From: an uncultured Subdoligranulum sp.
GTDB lineage: Bacteria > Bacillota > Clostridia > Oscillospirales > Ruminococcaceae
Reading direction: 5' to 3'
Length of the DNA: 41,882 bases
Assembly (NCBI GenBank): GCA_904390925.1
Contig: CAJFMB010000013.1
Span: 1-41,882 of the forward strand
Under the pieces are notes generated by a model. It ran no database searches. It was given only the letters and a program-made list of their open reading frames with translations, and was not told where the DNA came from. Shown one piece after another: positions 16,611 through 24,012 of this stretch (the stretch's first letter is position 1; the number at the start of each line of letters is the position of its first letter). The position numbers and the translations under genes were made by a program.

Positions 16611-17069
16611 ATGGAACGAATTGCAAGTTTTTGTGTGGATCACACCACCCTGCAGCCGGGCATGTATCTGTCCCGCAAGGACGGCGATGTGCTGACCTGG
16701 GACATCCGCATGAAGCGTCCCAACCAGGGGCAGTACCTTTCCCCTGCAGCCGCCCACACCATTGAGCACCTGTTTGCCACCTATGCCCGCAACAGCAAGT
16801 GGAGCGAGCATGTGGTCTATGTGGGCCCCATGGGCTGCCTGACGGGATTTTACCTGCTGACCCAGGGAATGAGCGATGCCGATGCGCTGGCACTGGTGAA
16901 GGAATCCTTTGCCTGGATGGCGGAATATACCGGTGAGATTCCGGGCGCTTCCGCCCGGGAATGCGGCAATTACCGGATGATGGACCCCGTTGCCGCCCGC
17001 CGGGAGGCTGCCGAGATGCTGCCTGTTCTGGAAGGGCTGGATGCCGCTCACCTGCGGTATGATGCCTGA
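16611..17069 (+). CDS. luxS: S-ribosylhomocysteine lyase
   Basis: Splits S-ribosylhomocysteine into homocysteine and DPD, the precursor of autoinducer-2, in the activated methyl cycle. It has 152 residues. Metal ligands are His49 and His53 in HTIEHL and Cys118 in ECGNY; the catalytic Cys is in GPMGCLTGFY (Cys76). All are present, so the enzyme should be active. ATG 16611 gives the usual MERIASFCVDH start; an in-frame GTG at 16602 overlaps the pyk stop. The ribosome site (GGTGGAG) lies inside the last pyk codons, so translation is probably coupled to pyk. No pfs or methionine gene is adjacent. Confidence 0.97.
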   Translation: MERIASFCVDHTTLQPGMYLSRKDGDVLTWDIRMKRPNQGQYLSPAAAHTIEHLFATYARNSKWSEHVVYVGPMGCLTGFYLLTQGMSDADALALVKESFAWMAEYTGEIPGASARECGNYRMMDPVAARREAAEMLPVLEGLDAAHLRYDA

Positions 17070-17088
17070 GATTGATCCAAAATAAGGG

Positions 17089-17160
17089 TTCCGGAAAGAT
17101 TGGGCCATCTTTGAGCCTTGTCTCCGGAACGTCAGGGAATCGTCGGGTTCCTGAATAAAA
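17089..17160 (+). other. Structured intergenic RNA segment after luxS
   Basis: Three nested or successive pairings lie between the luxS stop and the terminator: GTTCCGGA (from 17089) with TCCGGAAC (to about 17132), inside it AAAGAT with ATCTTT, then CAGGGAA with TTCCTG. No ORF is present. Function unknown. Confidence 0.35.
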
Positions 17161-17161
17161 T

Positions 17162-17207
17162 AACAAGCGGGAGTGGCGCAGCCAATGCTGTGCCACTCCC
17201 GCTTGTT
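17162..17207. terminator. Long hairpin between convergent luxS and NUDIX genes
   Basis: Arms of 21 bases (17162-17182 and 17187-17207) pair completely, with one G-U, around a CAAT loop. The T tracts are short on both sides, but the position suits a bidirectional terminator. Confidence 0.8.
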
Positions 17208-17226
17208 TATGACGATACCGGCAACT

Positions 17227-17694
17227 TCAAACAGACGGCTGAACTTCCCATCGTGAATTCCGGATCCGTTCTTTCAGTTCATATAATGCGGTCCTGTCCA
17301 GATCAAAGTGCAGCAGCTGCACTGCTTCGGTGTAGGTACACCAGCGAAATCCGGTATGCTCCCGGGAAATGCGAATTTTCGGGTGATCCAGTTCTACCGC
17401 AAAGGAATAAACCGGGATCACATATTTCTGGCCCCAATGCCTTCTTGCTTCCGCGGAAAACTGTTCCACCGGCACATGGCACATGGACGCAAGCTGTCTG
17501 TATTCCAACGTTGCCGGTATACCCGCTTCCTCATAGGCCTCCCGTCTGGCAGCAGCCGGCGGAGCTTCCTCCCCCTCTCCGCCGCCGGCAACAAATTGCC
17601 AGACGCCCAGATCTTTTCTTTTCAAAATGCAGTACAGGATGTCATCACTGGTGCGGCAGAACGGCAGAACCAGCACATTGTAGGGAGCTCTCAT
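17227..17694 (-). CDS. NUDIX hydrolase, dihydroneopterin-triphosphatase-like
   Basis: A 155-residue hydrolase of nucleoside diphosphate-X bonds. The NUDIX box is complete at residues ~37-59: GGGEGEE, then REAYEEAGI, matching G-x5-E-x7-RE-U-x-EE-x-G-U. The preceding VWQFVAGG, and HTGFRWCTYTEAVQLL and DRTALYELKERI near the end, resemble NudB-type dihydroneopterin triphosphate pyrophosphatases of folate synthesis; that assignment is tentative. The open frame extends upstream through the tRNA-Ala gene, which is artefact; ATG 17694 has GGAG properly placed and follows the tRNA terminator. It is probably expressed by readthrough or a weak promoter. Confidence 0.85.
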   Translation of the reverse strand: MRAPYNVLVLPFCRTSDDILYCILKRKDLGVWQFVAGGGEGEEAPPAAARREAYEEAGIPATLEYRQLASMCHVPVEQFSAEARRHWGQKYVIPVYSFAVELDHPKIRISREHTGFRWCTYTEAVQLLHFDLDRTALYELKERIRNSRWEVQPSV

Positions 17695-17724
17695 TGCAAT
17701 TTTTCTCCTTTGGGCCGTATGCAA

Positions 17725-17759
17725 TAAAAAAACCACACTTCCTTTACAGAAATGTGGCT
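17725..17759 (-). terminator. Terminator of tRNA-Ala
   Basis: Minus strand: CCACATTTC pairs with GAAGTGTGG (one G-U), followed by seven T. Confidence 0.88.
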
Positions 17760-17765
17760 TGATTC

Positions 17766-17841
17766 TGGTGGACCTGGAGGGATTCGAACCCTTGACCTCT
17801 CGGATGCGAACCGAACGCTCTCCCAACTGAGCTACAGGCCC
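17766..17841 (-). tRNA. tRNA-Ala (anticodon CGC)
   Basis: A 76-nt cloverleaf with GGGCCTG/CAGGTCC acceptor stem, including the G3-U70 pair that marks alanine tRNAs, discriminator A and encoded CCA. The anticodon loop TTCGCAT carries CGC, which reads GCG codons. Confidence 0.97.
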
Positions 17842-17868
17842 AACTATAAACTTCATGACAGCTTTAAT

Positions 17869-17897
17869 AGTATAGCCCAAACCGCGGATAATGTCAA
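17869..17897 (-). promoter_or_regulatory. Promoter of tRNA-Ala
   Basis: Minus strand: TTGACA (17892-17897) and TATACT (17869-17874) with a 17-base spacer, about 28 bases before the tRNA. Confidence 0.88.
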
Positions 17898-18008
17898 GAT
17901 TTTTTTCGTCAGCCGGACATTCCTTCATGGGGAAATCTTCCCTTCCCCGTTCACGAACTGCCTATTGCGGTATTGATCAAATATTCCTACAATTTGTTCA
18001 ATTATCCT

Positions 18009-18036
18009 TTGCAAATTGTTCAATTGCTGCTATAAT
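18009..18036 (+). promoter_or_regulatory. Promoter of hpf with flanking repeats
   Basis: TTGCAA (18009-18014) and TATAAT (18031-18036) with a 16-base spacer. TTGTTCAATT occurs twice, at 17993-18002 and 18016-18025, 23 bases apart, the second inside the spacer, which suggests a regulator site. Confidence 0.7.
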
Positions 18037-18042
18037 AGAGAT

Positions 18043-18181
18043 ACCAACAGTGGTCACTGCCCTGCGAATCGGTATCGGCAGTTTCCGCTGCAAATATCGC
18101 GGGTCCGGCAGATTCTCTCCGCCGTCGACAGCGGTGGAGAATTCTTCATAGCCGTTGTGACCTGCAAAGGAGGCTTGTTTC
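18043..18181 (+). promoter_or_regulatory. Long structured leader of hpf
   Basis: About 140 bases lie between the predicted transcript start and the hpf ATG. A strong hairpin pairs ATTCTC and CCGC with GCGG and GAGAAT (about 18110-18144). No ORF with a ribosome site and no riboswitch class that I recognise is present. AAAGGAGG lies just before the start codon, outside the hairpin. Confidence 0.4.
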
Positions 18182-18694
18182 ATGAAAGTTACGTGCACAG
18201 GACGCCGGGTTACCTTGAAGCCCAGTTTTGTTGAGAAAGCAGAGGCAAAACTTGCCAAGCTGGATAAATTTTTCCCCGGCGAGGCCGAGGCGCAGGTGAC
18301 GGTCAACGTGGAGAAATCCCGTCAGACCGTTGAAATCACCGTGCGGGAAGGCAGTCTGGTGCTGCGTGCAGAGAAGGCATCCGAGCGGATGGAAGACGCT
18401 CTGAGCGATGCCTGTGATCTGCTGGTTCGCCGCGTGGTCAAGTACCGCAAGCGTCTGGGTGACAAGCTGACCAGTGCCGCTGCAGAACTGCCTGTTGCGG
18501 AGCCGGAAGAGACCTACGAAGTGATTCGCGAAAAGCATTTTACCGTCAAACCCTGCAGTACCGAGGAGGCAATCCTCCAGATGAATCTGCTGGGACACAG
18601 CTTCTATGTCTATCGAAGTGTGGATACCGATGGCATTCAGGTCGTATACCGCCGTACCGATGGCGGATACGGTGTGCTGGTACCGGAACTGTAA
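18182..18694 (+). CDS. hpf: Ribosome hibernation promoting factor, long form
   Basis: Binds the decoding centre of idle 30S subunits and, in the long form, dimerises 70S ribosomes into 100S particles in stationary phase. The 170 residues comprise the S30AE/YfiA domain (~1-95; GRRVTLKPSFVEKAEAKLAKL, the basic RRVVKYRKRLGDK) and the C-terminal dimerisation domain (~112-170; EVIREKHFTVKPCSTEEAI, then LLGHSFYVYR and VYRRTDGGYGVL). Both domains are complete. AAAGGAGG precedes the ATG. It is a single-gene unit with a strong promoter and terminator, as expected for a growth-phase-controlled gene. Confidence 0.97.
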   Translation: MKVTCTGRRVTLKPSFVEKAEAKLAKLDKFFPGEAEAQVTVNVEKSRQTVEITVREGSLVLRAEKASERMEDALSDACDLLVRRVVKYRKRLGDKLTSAAAELPVAEPEETYEVIREKHFTVKPCSTEEAILQMNLLGHSFYVYRSVDTDGIQVVYRRTDGGYGVLVPEL

Positions 18695-18783
18695 GTAACG
18701 GTTTTCCCCGCTGATGATCTGACGAAAGCTGTGATGTCCTGCCGTACTCCCCCTAGTCGGGGGAAGCGTTATCTGTGACATTG

Positions 18784-18831
18784 GCCGCCTGTGCTTTTTG
18801 TGCATATCACAACAAGTACAGGCGGCTTTTT
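18784..18831 (+). terminator. Terminator of hpf
   Basis: GCCGCCTGT (from 18784) pairs with ACAGGCGGC (to about 18826), with an inner TTGTG/CACAA stem, followed by a T run. A small C5/G5 hairpin (about 18749-18765) lies between the hpf stop and this terminator. Confidence 0.9.
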
Positions 18832-18853
18832 GTGCATTTTTGCCGGTTGTTCC

Positions 18854-18882
18854 TTGACAGATCGCCGGCAAATGTGTAATAT
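18854..18882 (+). promoter_or_regulatory. Promoter of the ABC exporter leader
   Basis: Perfect TTGACA (18854-18859) and TAATAT (18877-18882) with a 17-base spacer, about 190 bases before the exporter start. Confidence 0.85.
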
Positions 18883-18903
18883 CCGGAAGGAGGAGTGATT
18901 ACC

Positions 18904-18945
18904 ATGGAGACATCTTTTACAATTTCGGAACATACGCCACGATAA
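18904..18945 (+). CDS. Putative 13-codon leader peptide (METSFTISEHTPR)
   Basis: A short ORF directly after the promoter, with a very strong AAGGAGGAG site before its ATG. Such a good ribosome site on so short a frame suggests that translation itself, not the peptide, matters. The segment from codon 4 (SFTIS) is echoed in the next ORF (TFTIF) by a near-repeat of 17-18 bases. It could be an accident, but its position in an exporter leader fits an attenuation system. Confidence 0.45.
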   Translation: METSFTISEHTPR

Positions 18946-18974
18946 ATCCATACACAGAAAGTGAGGTTTTCAAA

Positions 18975-19130
18975 ATGACTTTTACAATTTTCGGAAGAAG
19001 CACTGATGTATTGCTCTTGGATTATTTCCGCGCGGAGTCGGGTACTCCGCGCATTTTGGAGGAAACAATTGTTTATGAAAGAAACACAGAAGGTCAGCGT
19101 GCGGCCTTATTTGCACGCAATCTATCGTAA
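18975..19130 (+). CDS. Putative 51-codon leader ORF overlapping the exporter start
   Basis: Starts at ATG 18975 with GTGAGG nine bases upstream, and runs 56 bases into the exporter gene in another frame. The predicted peptide begins MTFTIFGRSTDVLLLDYFRA. A 9-bp GC-rich hairpin (19030-19052) lies inside it, so ribosomes reading this ORF would melt the hairpin and pass over the exporter's ribosome site. It has no protein family that I know. It is best viewed as a candidate regulatory ORF. Confidence 0.45.
   Translation: MTFTIFGRSTDVLLLDYFRAESGTPRILEETIVYERNTEGQRAALFARNLS
19030..19056 (+). promoter_or_regulatory. Attenuator-like hairpin before the ABC exporter
   Basis: GCGCGGAGT (19030-19038) pairs with ACTCCGCGC (19044-19052), loop CGGGT, followed by ATTTTGGAGG. 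The ACTCC of the right arm could instead pair with the exporter ribosome site GGAG (from 19058), so two exclusive folds are possible. Confidence 0.6.
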
Positions 19131-20796
19131 AAACCGCATCCGTTTTGCGGCCACCATTTGCCTGTATCTGACATTCGGCCTGATTGATACCACATTTGCC
19201 GTTCTTCAGGGTGAGGTACTGAACGCCATTACCATGGGCAGTCTGTCCCGTCTCGGAATCATTGCAGGGATCCTTCTGTTTGCGCTGGTGGCAGACTTTT
19301 TGATCGAGATGGCCGCCTACCAGATGAAATGCCGGTTTGTCCATCAGGGCATTGCCCAATATAAGGGGCATCTCTTCCGCGAAATCAGCAGAAAAACCAT
19401 TGCCGCCTTTACCCGGGAAAACACCGGACGTTACCTTTCCCTGCTGACCAACGACGCCAATACCATCGAGGAGAATTACCTGAACCGGGTCACCATCATT
19501 TCCTCGATGGCATTCACGGTGGTTACGTCCCTGGTCGCCATGCTGCTACTCAGCTGGAAACTGACCCTGATTGGGCTTTTGCTGAGCCTGATTCCCACCG
19601 CAGTCTCCGCCGGCATGAGCAGAGAACTGGCGCGGCGCGAGAAGGCGGTCAGCGATCAGAACGAACGGTTCCTGTCACTGGTGAAGGATTTCCTGACCGG
19701 ATTTTCTGTCGTAAAAAGCTTCAAGGCGGAAACTGAAATGATCCGCCGTTTTGACGCCATGAATCAAAAAACCGAGACCTGCAAGCAGCGGCGCCGCTGG
19801 TGGGATTGCCTGGTCAATGCGTCCGGCAATCTGTCCAGTTCCATTTTCATGTTTGGTCCCTATTTTGCCGGTGCCATTCTTGCATTGAACGGTGAAATTG
19901 CGATTGGTACCGTGGTCTCGGTGGCAAACCTCTGCGGCTCGATCAGCTGGTCCATCCGGGAGTTGCCGGGATTCTGGGCCAGTCGAAAGGCTGCCGGGGC
20001 ACTGATCGGCAAGGCAGCCAAGGTGGTGCAGGAAAACACGGTTTCCCATGGCAGTCAGATGCAGCCGGTCCTGCGGGAAGGAATCCGGCTTTCCCATGTC
20101 GGCTACCGCTATGACGGCAGCGATACCGAGGCGCTGCGGGATGTGACACTGAATTTTGCCCCGGGCAAAAGCTACGCCATTGTGGGCGGGTCCGGGTCCG
20201 GCAAATCCACCCTGCTCAGCCTTCTGATGGGAGCCAGCGGCCAATACAGCGGCTCCATCACCATTGACGGTCAGGAACTGCGCGGGATTGATACCGACAG
20301 TCTGTATGACCTGTGCAGCCTGATCGGTCAGAATGTCTTTCTGTTTGACGACACGGTGGGCAACAACATTACCATGTTCCGGCAGTTTTCCGACGAAGCA
20401 GTGGATGCGGCTGTACAGCGCTCGGGCCTGAAGGAACTGGTACAACAGCGCGGCCTGGCCTACCCTTGTGGAGAAAACGGCAACAACCTTTCCGGCGGGG
20501 AACGGCAGCGGATCTCCATTGCCCGCTGTCTGCTGCGCAACACGCCGGTACTGCTTCTGGACGAGGCGACCGCAGCGCTGGACAACTCCACCGCCCATGC
20601 CGTGACCCAGTCGATTCTGGATCTGCAAGGGCTGACCCGGCTGGTGGTAACCCACCGCCTGGACCAGGTATTGCTGCGGCAGTTTGATGAAATTCTGGTA
20701 CTGCGGGACGGTGCTGTCTGTGAGACCGGACACTTTGATCAACTGATGCAAAAAATGGGATACTTCTATTCCCTGTATACAGTCAGCGAAAGCTGA
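19075..20796 (+). CDS. ABC exporter, fused membrane and ATPase domains
   Basis: A 573-residue half-transporter that would dimerise and export a small molecule, lipid or peptide. Residues ~20-300 hold the six-helix exporter membrane domain, including the coupling segment ENTGRYLSLLTNDANTIEENY. The ATPase domain follows: Walker A GGSGSGKST near residue 370, the Q-loop IGQNVFLFDD, signature LSGGERQRISIARCL, Walker B VLLLDEATAALD and the H-loop VTHRL. All are intact. GGAGG at 19058-19062 lies 12 bases from ATG 19075 but only 6 from an in-frame TTG at 19069, so the true start may be the TTG. It is a single gene behind an unusual leader, suggesting induced expression; the substrate is unknown. Confidence 0.92.
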   Translation: MKETQKVSVRPYLHAIYRKNRIRFAATICLYLTFGLIDTTFAVLQGEVLNAITMGSLSRLGIIAGILLFALVADFLIEMAAYQMKCRFVHQGIAQYKGHLFREISRKTIAAFTRENTGRYLSLLTNDANTIEENYLNRVTIISSMAFTVVTSLVAMLLLSWKLTLIGLLLSLIPTAVSAGMSRELARREKAVSDQNERFLSLVKDFLTGFSVVKSFKAETEMIRRFDAMNQKTETCKQRRRWWDCLVNASGNLSSSIFMFGPYFAGAILALNGEIAIGTVVSVANLCGSISWSIRELPGFWASRKAAGALIGKAAKVVQENTVSHGSQMQPVLREGIRLSHVGYRYDGSDTEALRDVTLNFAPGKSYAIVGGSGSGKSTLLSLLMGASGQYSGSITIDGQELRGIDTDSLYDLCSLIGQNVFLFDDTVGNNITMFRQFSDEAVDAAVQRSGLKELVQQRGLAYPCGENGNNLSGGERQRISIARCLLRNTPVLLLDEATAALDNSTAHAVTQSILDLQGLTRLVVTHRLDQVLLRQFDEILVLRDGAVCETGHFDQLMQKMGYFYSLYTVSES

Positions 20797-20838
20797 AAAA
20801 ACGCCCGGCGAAGGGACAAATGGCTGCCTTCGCCGGGC
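20795..20838. terminator. Bidirectional terminator between exporter and radC
   Basis: GCCCGGCGAAGG (20803-20814) pairs with CCTTCGCCGGGC (20827-20838). The better T run is on the minus strand, serving radC. Confidence 0.9.
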
Positions 20839-20866
20839 ATTTGTATTGACAAAACCGGATTTCCAG

Positions 20867-21604
20867 TCAATAATAGACCTGCTGGTTATAGGGATCAAAA
20901 TACGGCATCCGACCACTTTGCCGCATGGAAGAAGCATCGGTGGCCGTGACAATGATATGATCCACCACATCAATGCCCAAAAGGCCGAGCGCCTTGACAA
21001 TCTGTACCGTGGTAGAAAAATCCGCCTGAGATGCCACAGCCAGTCCGGACGGATGATTGTGTGCCAGAAGTGCGCAGGTACAGTGGGTTCCCACTGCAGC
21101 ACGAGCCAACCGGTTGATGTCAAAGGTCACATGGTTTGGCAGCCCTTCCGCCACGCGGATATCACGCAGCGGCGTGTAATTGTCATCCATGGCAATCAGG
21201 TAGAGCGCTTCCTGCTGCATCCCGAGAAACAATGGACGGACATATTCCACTGCCTGCTCGGTCTCTTTCAGCCGCACACGGCGTCCCCGTTTGTGCAGCG
21301 TGTAGTACCGGGCAAATTCCAGCACGGCATGAATCAGCCTTGCGCTGGAGGGGCCAATGCCGTCCACCTCGGTCAGTTCTTCCTCGCCGGCTTCCAGGAC
21401 ACGGCAGAAGCTGCCAAACCGCTGAATCAAGGCATGGGCAATGGGATTGGTATTTTTGCGGGGAATGGCAAAATACAAAAGATATTCCAGCGCTTCGTGT
21501 TCCGCAAGGCTTTCCAGGCCTTCCCGCCTGACCCGGGCCTGCATGCGCGCACGATGATCCGCATGGATTGGCTTTGGCTGTTTTGGCTGTTTTTCTTCCG
21601 GCAT
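20867..21604 (-). CDS. radC: RadC/JAB-domain protein
   Basis: A 245-residue member of the RadC family. Residues ~15-95 form a helix-hairpin-helix region (VDGIGPSSARLIHAV). Residues ~115-240 form the JAB/MPN metalloprotease-like domain, with AHNHPSG giving the His-x-His pair (His182, His184) and Asp195, so the zinc site is intact. Despite its name, a direct role in DNA repair is not established. Members often sit near mreB or on mobile elements; here it is alone, with no mobile signature. The ATG has only a weak GGGG ribosome site. Confidence 0.95.
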   Translation of the reverse strand: MPEEKQPKQPKPIHADHRARMQARVRREGLESLAEHEALEYLLYFAIPRKNTNPIAHALIQRFGSFCRVLEAGEEELTEVDGIGPSSARLIHAVLEFARYYTLHKRGRRVRLKETEQAVEYVRPLFLGMQQEALYLIAMDDNYTPLRDIRVAEGLPNHVTFDINRLARAAVGTHCTCALLAHNHPSGLAVASQADFSTTVQIVKALGLLGIDVVDHIIVTATDASSMRQSGRMPYFDPYNQQVYY

Positions 21605-21718
21605 TTTTTCCCCGCCATCCCAGCAGGCGTATCTGCTGTTTATGATATCTAATAATCAATAAAGGTTTATGATTGATATTATACTCGCAGATGCGGGTTT
21701 TGAAAAGAGAGGTGCCCT

Positions 21719-22732
21719 ATGAAAAAATACACTGCCGGCGAAAATGAAAACGGCGTGCGGCTTTCCCGTTTTGTGGAGAGCGTGACAAAGGATCTGCCGC
21801 GGAGTTTGATGTACAAAAGTTTCCGCAACAAGCGCATCAAGGTCAACGGAAAGCGCGCCGAGCCCGATACACGTCTGGCCACCGGTGATGTGATTGAGCT
21901 GTACATCAATGACGAGTTCTTCCCTGTCCATCCGGTTCAACACAAGCCGGCTGTCCGGCGCCAGCCACCGGTGACCGTCATTTATGAGGATGCGTCCATC
22001 GCCGTGCTGTACAAGCCTGCCCACCTGCTCTGTCACAGTGACCGCACCGGAGACCCCAATCTGGTGGATGCGTTTGCCGCACAGCTGCAGGCCCAGGGCA
22101 AATACGATCCCCATGCAGAAAATCGTTTTGCCCCCGCCATCTGCAACCGCCTGGACCGCGGCACGGAAGGCCTGGTGATTGCAGCCAAAACCTATGCAGC
22201 CTTGCGGGACATGAATGAAATCATCCGTCAGGACTGGATGAAAAAGGAATACCTGACCATCACAGTGGGAGCACCCCCGCAGGGTCGGCACATTGCCTGG
22301 CTGCAGCACAGCGAGAAAAACAATAAGGTACGCATCCACGCCCGGGAAAGCGAGGGATACAAACAGATCATCACCGATGTGACAGTGCTTGCCCAGTCCG
22401 GTCCATTCGCGCTGTGCCGTATCGGATTGATCACCGGGCGTACCCATCAGATCCGTGCCCATCTGGCCTATCTGGGGCACCCGGTCCTGGGGGACATCAA
22501 ATACGGCAACCGCAAAATGAACGAACGGACCGGGTTGAAAACCCAGGCACTGTGTGCCCAGCGGCTGACCTTTGGACGGATACCGGAGACAAATACCTTG
22601 CATGGCCTGTCCGGCAAGGTCATCAAGCTGGAGCATCCGCAGATTGTCAGACAGTTCGAGCAACTGACCGCCGCCGGTCCTCAGGGCAATGCCAAAGCAG
22701 AAGTTACACAATCCGGCGCAGTTGACCGCTGA
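21719..22732 (+). CDS. RluA-family pseudouridine synthase
   Basis: A 337-residue rRNA (or tRNA) uridine-to-pseudouridine isomerase. An S4-like RNA-binding domain occupies residues ~15-75 (LPRSLMYKSFRNKRIKVNG in two runs). The catalytic domain begins VIYEDASIAVLYKPAHLL and has NRLDRGTEGLVIAAK near residues 143-157 with the catalytic Asp, and ITGRTHQIRAHLAYLGHPVLGD. The family includes RluC/RluD; the target base cannot be told by eye. It is monocistronic, with AGAGAGG before the ATG and a strong terminator. Confidence 0.94.
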   Translation: MKKYTAGENENGVRLSRFVESVTKDLPRSLMYKSFRNKRIKVNGKRAEPDTRLATGDVIELYINDEFFPVHPVQHKPAVRRQPPVTVIYEDASIAVLYKPAHLLCHSDRTGDPNLVDAFAAQLQAQGKYDPHAENRFAPAICNRLDRGTEGLVIAAKTYAALRDMNEIIRQDWMKKEYLTITVGAPPQGRHIAWLQHSEKNNKVRIHARESEGYKQIITDVTVLAQSGPFALCRIGLITGRTHQIRAHLAYLGHPVLGDIKYGNRKMNERTGLKTQALCAQRLTFGRIPETNTLHGLSGKVIKLEHPQIVRQFEQLTAAGPQGNAKAEVTQSGAVDR

Positions 22733-22754
22733 TGTCTTCCGGAAAACAAGATAC

Positions 22755-22807
22755 GAAAAAATCCGCTGCACACGAGCCGGAAGGCTCGCCAAAGCAGCGG
22801 ATTTTTT
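22755..22807. terminator. Branched bidirectional terminator
   Basis: AAATCCGCTGC pairs with GCAGCGGATTT, enclosing an inner CGAGCC/GGCTCG hairpin. A and T runs flank both ends, between two convergent genes. Confidence 0.9.
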
Positions 22808-22835
22808 GCAGCTAATCTTTTCTGCGACCTGCCAA

Positions 22836-23897
22836 TCAGGCAATCACCAGGCGGTAGATCACAGCGGTCACAATGATCAGTGCGCACACGACGGCGGTGA
22901 TCGGCGGAGCCCAATGGATAATGCGTTCCGCCATCACATCGTCTTCCGTCTCCTCATTGTCGTCGGCATAGCGGCCGCGGCGGGGCGTGTAATCATCCTC
23001 GTCGTCATCATAATCGTCATCGTAGTCCAGCTCGCCGGACTGTTCCTCCGTGTCAAACATGCGGGTGTTTTCTTCGTCATCATCCGCATCGTCATCCAGC
23101 ACGTTGCCGCAGGCCGCATACTGGCGCACCCGCTGCATCTCGGGATTGTCCTCCCGCTCGGAAGGCGGCGTAAAGCGGGCGGTAGCTTCCTGCTGCTCAA
23201 TGGCAGCCTGGGCGGCGGCAGCAGTGGCAGCGGCAGGGTCCGACTGTCCGCCGTTGGCGACCGCGTTGATCTCCCGCTGCTGCTGTTCGGCAGCCTGACG
23301 GGCCTCCTCCAGCACGCGGGTCAGGGCAGCCTTGATATAGGCGCGGTCACCGCCGCACTCACTGCAGACCTGGGTGTTTTCCTCATTGGGATGGAAGGCA
23401 CCGCAGGCGCAGAACCAGCCCTGCTCAATGTCTTGCGGGACACAGACCAGAGCGGCATTGTTGGTGCGCTGCTGCAGCGTTTTTGCGATGGATGCCGGCA
23501 GCATACGGGGCGTCTGCAGGCGGACACGCTTGTAGCCCCGCAGGTCCACACCGCGGCCGTTCAGGAAGGCACGATCCTGTTCAATCTCCACGCTGGAAAC
23601 CGGGGTATCACTGACATACACCGCATCGTCGCTGCCGAACAGATCGCCCGGCTGAGCGTTCAGCTGCTCGTAATAGAAATCATCCTCGCACAGGACCTGG
23701 CCGGCAGCGTCCTTGCATTTAAAGTGGATCACCAGACCCGTCAGCGGCTCGGTCCCGACGTTCTTGAAGGTCAGGCATACGGCAATTTCACCGGTCACGT
23801 CGCCCTTCAGCAACTCGACACGCACAAACTGTACCGGACTGCCGGCAGTATAATAGTTTGCACGGGATTGCGCCATCAGCGAAAAATTTTGATCCAT
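22836..23897 (-). CDS. Tail-anchored zinc-ribbon protein of unknown function
   Basis: A 353-residue protein that I cannot name. Residues ~1-150 form a beta-rich domain (VRVELLKGDVTGEIAVCL, KNVGTEPLTGLVIHFKCKD), like proteins that display a folded beta-sandwich in the cytosol. Residues ~161-183 form a zinc ribbon, WFCACG and VCSECGG, with Cys163, Cys165, Cys178 and Cys181. Residues ~190-245 are a coiled, Ala/Gln-rich helix. Residues ~270-315 are extremely Asp/Glu-rich. The last ~24 residues are a single transmembrane helix (WAPPITAVVCALIIVTAVIY). The topology is therefore a tail anchor with the bulk in the cytosol. GGTGAG precedes the ATG. It is a single gene between two terminators. Confidence 0.85.
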   Translation of the reverse strand: MDQNFSLMAQSRANYYTAGSPVQFVRVELLKGDVTGEIAVCLTFKNVGTEPLTGLVIHFKCKDAAGQVLCEDDFYYEQLNAQPGDLFGSDDAVYVSDTPVSSVEIEQDRAFLNGRGVDLRGYKRVRLQTPRMLPASIAKTLQQRTNNAALVCVPQDIEQGWFCACGAFHPNEENTQVCSECGGDRAYIKAALTRVLEEARQAAEQQQREINAVANGGQSDPAAATAAAAQAAIEQQEATARFTPPSEREDNPEMQRVRQYAACGNVLDDDADDDEENTRMFDTEEQSGELDYDDDYDDDEDDYTPRRGRYADDNEETEDDVMAERIIHWAPPITAVVCALIIVTAVIYRLVIA

Positions 23898-24012
23898 GCT
23901 TCACTCACCTTGCTTTAGATTGTTGCTCCTCAGTATACTTTCAGGCCGGCATCTGACAGGGGCTGCCGGGCCAACGGGTTGAAGGAATTTTCTGCTGTCC
24001 GGGACAGGCAGA

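Noticed and set aside
17695-17928. An N-terminal extension of the NUDIX protein through tRNA-Ala
   Set aside because: The extension translates the tRNA and its terminator; the start at 17694 has a proper ribosome site.
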